From NCBI RefSeq assembly GCF_900177685.1, contig NZ_FXAY01000002.1, positions 744,001-808,000 of the forward strand: a stretch of 64,000 bases of DNA, read 5' to 3'. The notes beneath the pieces were generated by a model that made no database searches, was not told the origin of the DNA, and worked only from the letters and a program-made list of their open reading frames with translations. The stretch's first letter is position 1. The number at the start of each line of letters is the position of its first letter. This document shows positions 58,288 to 64,000 of the stretch, piece after piece. Made by a program: the position numbers and the translations under genes. This stretch comes from Agreia pratensis. Its GTDB lineage: Bacteria; Actinomycetota; Actinomycetes; Actinomycetales; Microbacteriaceae.

Positions 58288-58518
58288 TTCACCGGCCCCG
58301 ATCCTGGCCGTGCGCTGGTGGCGCACTGTCAGCTAACCGTGCCAGAGTGACAGAGGGGTCAGATTCGCATACCCTCGAACAGTTCCCCCGCTCTTCAGAG
58401 CGGCGGAGCACCGGATCAGGATGCGCCCTCCGACTGTCTCCTGAGCTAACCGGCCCCGTTCTGCGCTCAGACGGTCGGACACGTCTGCCATCAATGGCAT
58501 CGAAGGATACTCAGCCCC
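58288..58518 (+). promoter_or_regulatory. 231-nt structured leader before the putative peptidase gene, possible regulatory RNA
   Basis: No gene is visible. It contains GTGCG/CGCAC near 58310, GAGGGGT/ACCCTC (58348-58372) and CCGCTC-TTCA-GAGCGG (58388-58403). AGCTAACCG occurs at 58331 and again at 58444. GTCAGCTAACC resembles the 3' end of ydaO (c-di-AMP) riboswitches, which often precede wall-hydrolase genes in actinobacteria. I could not find the G-rich core, so this stays a suggestion. Confidence 0.3.
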
Positions 58519-60243
58519 GTGGTCGAACCCACCGAATCGCAGAAGAACGTCGAGCACACTCGACGACGCCGCGATTCACGGTCGGCGCAGCCTGCCACGG
58601 CACTGAGCCGTCGACAGCTACGTGATCGCGAGCAGGCCGAAGCCGAGGCCGAGGCGCAGCACCGGGCCGCCGCTGCGCAGGCCGCCGCCGGGCTGAGCCG
58701 CCGAGAGCGGCGCGAGCGCGAGTACGAGGAGCGATACAGCGAGCGACGCGACGTCGCGGCAACTGCTCCGGATGCCGCGGGCGCCCCTCGCGCGGAGGTT
58801 GCAGCGGAGCCTGTGGTCGCGCCGGAGCCCGAGCCTGCGGTTGAAGCGGAACCTGTCGTCGAGGCGGATCCCGAGCCCGATCCAGCGGTTGAGGCTGTCC
58901 TCGTCGAAGAGCCAGAGCTAGATCCGGCGCCCGCTCCAGTTGCACCGACGTCGAGGCGGGCTCGCCGCGCACGGATAGAGACGCCCGCCGTCGACATCGA
59001 GAACACCCCTGCCATCGAGGTCGAGAAGACGCCCGTCGTCGAGTCCGAGAAGACGCCCGTCGTCGAAGACGAGCTCGTGGCGGAGCCATCCGTCGAGCCT
59101 GCGATCGATGAGCGGATGCTCGCGGTCGCCAGTCTCGAGACGGTGCCGCTCGAGATCGAACTGGTGGCGCAGCATCCGCTGGTCGAGATCGAGACGGCCG
59201 AGCACATCGCCGCCGAGACTGTCATGAGCGCCGAGGTCGACTTCGCTGAACATCACGTCGCCGCTGAGCCGACGACGATGAGCACCGAGATCGACATCAT
59301 CGCGACGCATGCAGCTCCCGAAGCGATCTCGGCGCTCGCCACGTCGGGCGACAACACCCCCGTGCGCCCGGTGCCGATCGCATCGCCGCGCATCAAGCGC
59401 TCCCTTCCCGTTGCCGAGCTGCTGTCGTCGTCGAGCGGCACGTTCGTCTCGCACGCGCGGTTTCAGCCGATCAAGCGACGCATTCTCGCGGGCTTCGTCA
59501 TGATGATCGCCGCGCTCTTCGTCGTCTCGATCTCGATTCCCTCGCTCGGGTTCGCGAGCACGTCGGACTTCGCAACCAAGCAGACACCCGGCGACGTCAC
59601 GGACAGCCAGAACCTCTCTGTCGGTGAAGGCCCCGCGCTGAACGCCGTGCGCGATGATTTCTACGCCGAGGGTGCCCCCGGCTCGCTGTATTCGACGACG
59701 AACAGCTATGTATCGAAGGAGTCGCAGAAGCTGGCTCAGGAGCTGATGGCTGCCGTCGCAGCGGGCAAGCTCAAGGGTTCGGTGCCCGACCACATTCCCG
59801 AGATCCAGGCACTGGCCGATGGTGTCGTCAAACCCGACTGCGGCATCGACCTGCGCATTCTGCAGGTGATGGTGATCGCCGTGCGCACCTTCGACACCGT
59901 GGCCGTGAGCGATATCAACCGCAAGTGCACCAACCAGATCGAGGGTGCCGGAACAGGGTCGTCGCACTACACCAACGGCGGTGGTCACGCCGTGGACTTC
60001 TATCTGATCAACGGTGCTTCGCTTCCTGGCGCAGACCCGAACACGATCAAGTTCGCCGAGCTTCTCGACCCGATCATGCCTGCCGGCTCGAACCTGGGTC
60101 AGAGCGAGTGCCGAGCGTCTGCCGGAGTCTCCCTCAACCTGGTGAACTTCAAGGAGTTCCCCGACTCCTGCACCCACATGCACATCGACGTCGGCAGCAC
60201 GACAGGAGCGCTGAACGTGAACCTCGACAGGGACTTCAAGTAG
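58519..60243 (+). CDS. Membrane-anchored protein with a putative M15-like (HxH) peptidase domain
   Basis: A 574-residue protein. A long cytoplasmic N-terminal half is full of charged repeats (REQAEAEAEAQ, then Pro/Glu/Val-rich stretches and two VEKTPVVE-type repeats, ~80-200). One membrane helix (~321-343) precedes an outward domain. The C-terminus has SSHYTNGGGHAVDFY (from residue 481) and CTHMHIDVG (~551-559). This H...D...HxH order is that of zinc DD-peptidases of the M15/Hedgehog-like fold. The catalytic assignment is inference. GTG start with GAAGGA 11 nt before. Confidence 0.7.
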   Translation: MVEPTESQKNVEHTRRRRDSRSAQPATALSRRQLRDREQAEAEAEAQHRAAAAQAAAGLSRRERREREYEERYSERRDVAATAPDAAGAPRAEVAAEPVVAPEPEPAVEAEPVVEADPEPDPAVEAVLVEEPELDPAPAPVAPTSRRARRARIETPAVDIENTPAIEVEKTPVVESEKTPVVEDELVAEPSVEPAIDERMLAVASLETVPLEIELVAQHPLVEIETAEHIAAETVMSAEVDFAEHHVAAEPTTMSTEIDIIATHAAPEAISALATSGDNTPVRPVPIASPRIKRSLPVAELLSSSSGTFVSHARFQPIKRRILAGFVMMIAALFVVSISIPSLGFASTSDFATKQTPGDVTDSQNLSVGEGPALNAVRDDFYAEGAPGSLYSTTNSYVSKESQKLAQELMAAVAAGKLKGSVPDHIPEIQALADGVVKPDCGIDLRILQVMVIAVRTFDTVAVSDINRKCTNQIEGAGTGSSHYTNGGGHAVDFYLINGASLPGADPNTIKFAELLDPIMPAGSNLGQSECRASAGVSLNLVNFKEFPDSCTHMHIDVGSTTGALNVNLDRDFK

Positions 60244-60274
60244 CCCGTCGCGCTGAGGTTTTTTCATTCCCGCC

Positions 60275-60328
60275 GTTACCAATCCGTTAAAATTGCTGTC
60301 ATTTAGGTGACAAACAGGTAACGGTCAC
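60275..60328. promoter_or_regulatory. Putative OmpR-family (MtrA-like) operator before the NlpC/P60 gene
   Basis: GTTAC-N6-GTTAA (60275-60290), then GTGAC-N6-GTAAC (60307-60322) and an overlapping GTCAC. Half-sites repeat every 11 nt, as expected for an OmpR-type dimer. MtrA controls wall hydrolase genes in actinobacteria; the assignment to MtrA is inference. Confidence 0.4.
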
Positions 60329-60479
60329 GTACCATCGGACAGGTCCACACCGCCGAATAATGGCGTCTGGGCCGCGCCGAGACACCTCTTTCCCCGTCTC
60401 TCGGAGCGCACAACCCGCAGACAACTCAGTGGGACGGGACGGCACCCTAGACGCCGCGCGAGGTGCCGGAGGTACAGAC

Positions 60480-61415
60480 TTGACCGAATTTCGTGAGTCG
60501 CTGGACGCCCCGAACGGCCAGCTCGCCCCGAACAACTCGATCGACAGAGCAGCCGGAGCCAACAGCACAGCGGCGACGACAGGCTCGGAGCGCGATCTCG
60601 AGAGCGATATCGTTCCCGCTGTTCCGCGACCCATCGCTGTGGTGACCCGCTCTGTCTCGCCGGCGATCGCGGCGCCCCGCGCATCCGCCCCTGTAGCCAA
60701 GGCCGCGCCGACGGCGCCGCCGCGTCGCTTCAAGAAGCCCACCAAGCGCAACGTTGCCGGGGGCGTCGTCATGGCGTTCGCCGTGGGGCTCATCGCGACG
60801 ATGGCTCTTCCTGCATACGCGTTCGGCAACGGCAATGCGGCTTTCGATGCGAAGAACTCCACCGATCTTGCCGGCGGCGTGCAGAGCATCACCGTCGACG
60901 ATGCCACTGCTGCCTTGGCTGTGAGCCGCGATGCCTACACCGCTCCCACGAGCGCCGAGCTGCAGGCCGCCCGCGATGCCGCGGCCGCCGCGGTCGCCGC
61001 GACAGAGGCGAGCACGGCATCCGCTTCGAACACCCCCACTGCCGGAACCTTCGCGGTGAACCCGCCCTCTGGCTCCTACAGCGGACAGGCCGTCGTCGAC
61101 TACGCCCAGCAGTTCGTCGGTGTCGTTCCCTATAGCGCCGGTGCCACCCCCGAGGCCGGTTTCGGATGCGATGGGCTGACTCAGTATGTGTTCGGCCAGT
61201 TCGGCATCTACCTGCCGCGCATCGTCGGAAACCAGGCGGCCATGGGCATTCGCGTCTCGCCCGAAGACGCTCAACCCGGTGACCTCGTGGTGTGGCCGAT
61301 GTACCATATCGGCATCTACGACGGCGCCGGCGGAGTGATCGACTCGCCCGACTGGGGCCGAATGGTCGAGCACCGTGCGCTGTGGGGCAGCTACTACTTC
61401 GTGCGCATCGTCTAG
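60480..61415 (+). CDS. NlpC/P60 (C40) cell-wall peptidase-like protein
   Basis: A 311-residue protein. A disordered cytoplasmic N-terminus, one membrane helix or signal (~92-115), an Ala-rich linker and a C-terminal NlpC/P60 domain follow in order. The domain has the likely nucleophile C230 in FGCDGLTQYVFGQFGIYLPR and H276 in MYHIGIYDGAGG. The third position, normally His/Asn, appears as Asp (VIDSPDWG). I chose TTG at 60480 because CGGAGG lies 7 nt upstream; an ATG at 60360 has no ribosome binding site. The leader is then ~235 nt. Confidence 0.82.
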   Translation: MTEFRESLDAPNGQLAPNNSIDRAAGANSTAATTGSERDLESDIVPAVPRPIAVVTRSVSPAIAAPRASAPVAKAAPTAPPRRFKKPTKRNVAGGVVMAFAVGLIATMALPAYAFGNGNAAFDAKNSTDLAGGVQSITVDDATAALAVSRDAYTAPTSAELQAARDAAAAAVAATEASTASASNTPTAGTFAVNPPSGSYSGQAVVDYAQQFVGVVPYSAGATPEAGFGCDGLTQYVFGQFGIYLPRIVGNQAAMGIRVSPEDAQPGDLVVWPMYHIGIYDGAGGVIDSPDWGRMVEHRALWGSYYFVRIV

Positions 61416-61462
61416 ACAGAATCGTCGCTGGCCGGTTTGTGAACAATCGGTTACAGCTCACC

Positions 61463-61498
61463 CGAACGGCGTGCCACGAATTTGTGGTACGCCGTTCG
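61463..61498 (+). terminator. Terminator-like hairpin after the NlpC/P60 gene
   Basis: CGAACGGCGTGCCAC/GTGGTACGCCGTTCG, a 15-bp stem with one wobble and a 6-nt loop (GAATTT), 48 nt after the stop. It has no long T-run. Confidence 0.7.
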
Positions 61499-61543
61499 TG
61501 GGTTAGCCTTACTGCAATTATTCGAGCCTTCAGGAGAGACCTC

Positions 61544-61642
61544 GTGATATCTGGCAGGAGCATCCGCACCACGGGTTGCCGCCTGCTGAGTGTCAGGAGG
61601 CACACGAGTGGACGTTGTCTGAGCCGGGTTCGGCTTGGTTAG
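61544..61642 (+). CDS. Possible 32-aa Arg-rich peptide within the short transcript
   Basis: GTG start with CAGGAGAG 6 nt upstream. The peptide begins MISGRSIRTTGCRLL, is rich in Arg and Ser, and stops at TAG 61640-61642, the first base pair of the terminator hairpin. A stop codon placed exactly at a terminator is the layout of an attenuation leader peptide or a tiny gene. It is too short to judge by composition; the RNA reading is an alternative. Confidence 0.3.
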   Translation: MISGRSIRTTGCRLLSVRRHTSGRCLSRVRLG

Positions 61643-61673
61643 GGTGCTGTCATTTTGACGGTGCCCTTTTTTT
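61642..61673 (+). terminator. Rho-independent terminator with T-run
   Basis: GGGTGCTGTCA/TGACGGTGCCC (11 bp including G-U pairs) around TTT, followed by TTTTTTTG. It is the strongest T-run terminator on the plus strand of the window. Confidence 0.85.
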
Positions 61674-61763
61674 GTGTCCATTTGCTCCTCTGATCGCGAA
61701 GAAAAACGATGGGTGACACATCGGGTCCCTGCAAGCCGTGCAGGGCAATTCGAAAGGGCAACA

Positions 61764-62261
61764 ATGCGAACACTTGTTTTGAACGCGGGATACGAGCCAC
61801 TCGGAGTGGTCTCGTTCAAGCGCGCCATCGTTCTCGTGATGAACGAGAAGGCGACGATCATCGAGAGCGATGAAGAGCATCCGGTCTGGGCAACCTCGGG
61901 ACTGTTCGACCGACCGAGCGTCATCATCCTCACGCGCTACGTGCGCATTCCCTCGACCAGACTTATGCCCGTGTCGCGCCGCGGAGTGCTGCGCCGCGAC
62001 GGCATGCGCTGCCTGTACTGCGGGGGATCGGCCACCACCATCGACCACGTGATGCCCAAGTCGCGGGGAGGCAAAGACACGTGGGAGAACCTCGTGGCCT
62101 GCTGCCTGCGCTGCAACAACATCAAGAGCGACCGCACTCCGGCCGAGATGGGCTGGACTCTGCGCGCCACTCCGAAGATGCCGCACCAGTCGGGGTGGAC
62201 GGTGCGGGGAGCGGAGCGCGCGGAGCCGGCCTGGGAGGGCTACATAGAGAGCGCGGCGTAG
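61764..62261 (+). CDS. HNH endonuclease family protein
   Basis: A 165-residue protein. MRTLVLNAGYEPLGVVSFKRAIVLV is the N-terminal signature of a very widespread actinobacterial HNH protein. The nuclease motif has the zinc pairs CLYC and CLRC, catalytic TIDHVMPKSRGG (His) and NLVACC (Asn). The start was chosen for GAAAGGG 8 nt upstream; a 30-residue longer frame has no site. The cellular role is unknown; it is not in a restriction or phage context here. Confidence 0.92.
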   Translation: MRTLVLNAGYEPLGVVSFKRAIVLVMNEKATIIESDEEHPVWATSGLFDRPSVIILTRYVRIPSTRLMPVSRRGVLRRDGMRCLYCGGSATTIDHVMPKSRGGKDTWENLVACCLRCNNIKSDRTPAEMGWTLRATPKMPHQSGWTVRGAERAEPAWEGYIESAA

Positions 62262-62334
62262 CTCGCTTCGCGATTGAACGGCTTCGCCGTGCCCTGTTCA
62301 TGGGCAGCCCCGCCGCGGCTTCAGCTCTTGCGCT

Positions 62335-62382
62335 GGTCGAGTAGCCAAAGGCCGCCCGCGGCCGACGCGTATCGAGACCACC
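62335..62382. repeat. Dispersed repeat family B, single copy
   Basis: GGTCGAGTAG, a GC-rich middle with GGCCGCCCGCGGCC, then CGTATCGAGACCACC. Intergenic, between the HNH gene and tRNA-Arg. Confidence 0.75.
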
Positions 62383-62417
62383 CGACCTCCGCCTCTAAGC
62401 TAAACTCCTAAAGGCCA

Positions 62418-62489
62418 GCCTCTGTAGCTCAATGGAAGAGCAATTCCGTCCTAAGGAACAGGTTGGGGGTTCGAGTCCCTCCAGGGGCA
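62418..62489 (+). tRNA. tRNA-Arg (anticodon CCT)
   Basis: Acceptor GCCTCTG/CAGGGGC with discriminator A, D arm AGCTCAATGGAAGAGC, anticodon stem ATTCC/GGAAC region with loop GTCCTAA, T arm GGGGTTCGAGTCCCT. The anticodon is CCT and CCA is not encoded. It borders the lower-GC accessory stretch; tRNA-Arg genes are frequent integration sites. Confidence 0.94.
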
Positions 62490-62607
62490 CCCTTCGGATC
62501 GGTCAGTATCCGCGGTAGCGGGAGCTGAGACCAGTCAACGTACAACGCGTCACCCTAACGATGCCCGGCCTGAACGCAACGTGAGCGGTGTTCGATACTC
62601 TCTTCTC

Positions 62608-62700
62608 GTGATTGCTCGAGTCTCTGGAACTGGTCGTCCGATTGTGGCGATTCACGGCTTTGGTGTAGATCACCGAATCATGCTCCCTTTGGAGGAGGTT
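62608..62700 (+). pseudogene. 5' fragment of an alpha/beta hydrolase gene
   Basis: GTG start with GATACT 8 nt upstream. About 30 residues read IARVSGTGRPIVAIHGFGVD and then HRIMLPLEE, the typical N-terminal strand and HGFG oxyanion loop of an alpha/beta hydrolase. The similarity stops at ~62697. Beyond it the same frame gives unrelated sequence, while a different frame carries the toxin-like fragment. No remainder of the hydrolase is seen. It looks like a gene cut by insertion or recombination. Confidence 0.5.
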
Positions 62701-62897
62701 CGGGCACGAGTTTCGGTAATCTTGAAACAATGCTCCGCGAGGCAGTTCGTGGACGCGAGGGTGTCCCTCCCGCACATGTCTCCTTGGAGATATATCCCCA
62801 TTACCCGCCGGGCGGAAAAGTACCCGATCTTATTGAGGTTCAGTACCAGATTGATGATTCGGAGTGGGAGAGTGATGAGTTTATCAACGTCGGATGA
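62691..62897 (+). pseudogene. Headless toxin-like C-terminal fragment overlapping the immunity gene
   Basis: In frame 3 an open stretch of 68 codons reads FGNLETMLREAVRGREGVPP, then HVSLEIYPHYPPGG, VPDLIEVQYQIDD and SEWESDEFINVG before TGA at 62895. It has no start of its own. It overlaps the immunity start by 23 nt, the usual layout of a polymorphic-toxin C-terminus and its immunity gene. I do not recognise the toxin family. The missing N-terminal delivery part implies a displaced or decayed module. Confidence 0.4.
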
Positions 62898-63339
62898 TGA
62901 GTTGGGTGGGATTCTCGGTGAGAGGGTTTATTTCGAGGAGACAGCAAAGGCACTCTTTTCACTAATACCTCCGGGGTTCGAGCGTATTGAGTTGAGGATG
63001 AGATCTCTCGTCGGCTACAACAGTGCCTCGGCCAGAACTGTGCGAGCAGACGGGACACGCGATTCGGTCAAGAACATCAAGATTGCAACCGATGCGGCGA
63101 AGCGGTTGCGTGAGGCTATGTATCGTGAGGGTGCTGGTACGTGGTTCAGCGTTCTTTTCGTGGTGACTGTCGAGGGCAAGGTTGATGTGGCGTACAACTA
63201 TGACGAGGAGCCGGAGTGGAAGTACCCGATCGATCCGGTGTTGTATGTGCAGGATCTTGAGAAGTTTCCGCGTGATCCGGAGAACGTTCCGGAGTGGTTG
63301 CAGAAGCGTGTTTTCGAAGCAGAGGCTGAGGCGAGGTAG
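62875..63339 (+). CDS. YezG-family (DUF600-type) immunity protein
   Basis: A 154-residue protein. ERVYFEETAKALFSLIPPGFERIELRM starts the fold. RLREAMYREGAGTWFSVLFVVTVEGKVDVAYNYDEEPEW and VQDLEKFPRDPENVPEWLQKRV match the immunity-protein YezG pattern (GTWFS...NYDDEP). The ATG at 62875 is preferred; a frame-extended start would merge unrelated hydrolase sequence. Base composition is AT-richer than the surrounding core. It is likely to protect against a polymorphic toxin from kin or rivals. Confidence 0.72.
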   Translation: MSLSTSDDELGGILGERVYFEETAKALFSLIPPGFERIELRMRSLVGYNSASARTVRADGTRDSVKNIKIATDAAKRLREAMYREGAGTWFSVLFVVTVEGKVDVAYNYDEEPEWKYPIDPVLYVQDLEKFPRDPENVPEWLQKRVFEAEAEAR

Positions 63340-63415
63340 AGCCGCACGGTCGGAGTCCTGGGCCTAGCGACTTCGACAACAAGGCGCGGACCGGCAGTCC
63401 GTCGGCGTCGACAAG

Positions 63416-63838
63416 TTAGTGAATCGTCGTCGAGAGGCCGCCTATGGATCGGCCCGTGATCTCAAGCTCGGGTCCATTTCGTATCTCGAGTTTCTTCAAG
63501 AGACTGCGCACAGTCTTCGGGTCTCTGCCGACACGTTTACCGATCGCGTTCGCCGATACTCCTGCTTCGAACAGCTCCAGTATTTGAGTCACTTCGTGGT
63601 CTCCGATCACGTTGCGCAGTGTCACGCCGGCTTGCTTGAGATGTTTCGTTACGGTCTCTCGATTGATACCGAAGGATGCCGATAGTTCATAGACAGTCGC
63701 ACCTTGTTGATACTGCGATACGAGGAGACTCACGTTTGTGTCACTAAGGCGCCTCTGTGGCGGAGTGCTTATTCGGTCGGCTCGCACTGACTGGAACAGG
63801 AGTTTTCCATACTCGCCTGAATCAACTAATCGAATCAA
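63416..63838 (-). CDS. Tandem helix-turn-helix protein (recombinase-HTH-like)
   Basis: A 140-residue protein with two HTH units. [37 protein letters not shown] (~38-75) and [35 protein letters not shown] (~83-118) resemble the DNA-binding tail of serine recombinases (HTH_7). No catalytic recombinase domain is present upstream, so it is either a remnant or a small regulator. Start TTG, with no clear Shine-Dalgarno; the 5' end is uncertain. Lower GC than the core genome. Confidence 0.6.
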
Positions 63839-63916
63839 GGCTCGAACGGGGTAGAAAGGTTTGCGAGCGCCTCCCTTCGGTGCACCAGTTCGGCCTCGAG
63901 TGCTTACCGGTTCAGC

Positions 63917-64000
63917 TCAAGCGAGCACCTCGTCGAAGAACGCCTCCATCGCCTTCCAGCTGCGGGCGTCGGCTTTCGGCCTGTAGCTCGGGAGCATCGG
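63917..64000 (-). CDS. C-terminal end of a dienelactone-hydrolase-type protein (runs off the right edge)
   Basis: Only 27 codons are in the window: PMLPSYRPKADARSWKAMEA, then FFDEVLA and stop. The A(D)A.SW..M..FF.E.L ending is usual for dienelactone-hydrolase-family alpha/beta hydrolases. The call rests on this short tail alone. Confidence 0.4.
   Translation of the reverse strand, partial: PMLPSYRPKADARSWKAMEAFFDEVLA

Larger units (their letters stand above)
61528..61673 (+). ncRNA. Candidate structured RNA or short attenuated transcript ending in a T7 terminator
   Basis: Between two terminator-type hairpins lies a ~145-nt block. Nested pairings CTCGTG/CACGAG (61541/61603) and CTGGCA/TGTCAG form one long imperfect rod. 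The block ends in GGGTGCTGTCA-TTT-TGACGGTGCCC followed by seven T (61642-61673). The same block can encode a 32-aa peptide. No known RNA family is recognised. The 5' end is a guess based on the AT-rich stretch GCAATTATTCG. Confidence 0.4.

Noticed and set aside
60360-60480. ATG start 40 codons upstream for the NlpC/P60 gene
   Set aside because: No ribosome binding site, whereas TTG at 60480 has CGGAGG at ideal distance; kept as a less likely alternative.
62581-63339. A single 252-aa protein joining hydrolase start and immunity protein
   Set aside because: The middle ~65 residues match nothing while another frame there carries coherent toxin-like sequence; the immunity protein has its own ATG at 62875.
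62418-64000. Prophage or integrative element with att sites at tRNA-Arg
   Set aside because: No integrase catalytic domain and no second copy of the tRNA 3' end inside the window; only an island-like scar can be claimed.

Overview
The window is one continuous stretch of a high-GC actinobacterial chromosome, almost certainly Microbacteriaceae. Pointers are mycothiol synthase (mshD), CarD, a SigK/RskA pair, GlnR, a WXG100 protein, DUF3027/DUF3263/DUF4032 proteins, a short Microbacteriaceae-type DUF7882 protein and a CIRCE-controlled groEL. Most of it is ordinary core genome, with tight operons and many 4-base ATGA/GTGA gene overlaps. Function calls rest on reading motifs; no database search was run.

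1-8,700: the end of glyA overlaps folD (one-carbon metabolism), then come an aldose epimerase, several small lineage-specific proteins, an EI24 membrane protein, a MarP-like anchored serine protease coupled to a DUF4241 gene, an NAD-dependent epimerase and tRNA-Lys. 8,815-12,948: four overlapping glycosyltransferase genes of unknown product. 13,034-14,460: sigK-rskA with a SigK-like autoregulatory promoter. 14,554-30,304: a phosphate and nitrogen block on the minus strand (pstSCAB behind a PHO box, mutT1, ppk1, mshD, glnR), then FABP/nitrobindin, ygfZ, FUSC and gpmA, and then phoU. 30,512-37,331: senX3-regX3, carD, ispDF, cysS and rlmB.

37,400-47,600: a DUF4032 kinase-like protein, an orphan sugar-ABC ATPase, a DsbA-like protein, tRNA-Thr, an MFS exporter, nitroreductase, msrB, ElaA-type GNAT, DUF3263, a LytR_C protein, cspA and groEL. 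47,700-58,300: WXG100, a histidine kinase/response regulator pair, a GNAT, an XPB helicase with a separate helicase-associated protein, a second cold-shock protein, DUF3027, serC and a DtxR/IdeR regulator. 58,300-61,415: two long-leadered genes for membrane-anchored cell-wall proteins (a putative M15-like peptidase and an NlpC/P60 protein). After these come a compact hairpin-terminated short transcript of unknown role and an HNH endonuclease.

62,400-63,900 is the only clearly accessory region. Downstream of tRNA-Arg(CCT) the base composition drops. A cut-off alpha/beta-hydrolase start runs into a headless, toxin-like C-terminus that overlaps a YezG-family immunity gene, followed by a tandem-HTH gene. 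The window closes in the end of a hydrolase gene.

Two families of dispersed intergenic repeats (cores CCCTGAG-N6-CGAAGGG and GGTCGAGTAG...CGTATCGAGACC) recur across the window. One copy of the first lies inside mshD and encodes the linker between its two GNAT domains. Several genes look leaderless, with a -10 hexamer exactly 6 nt before the start codon.
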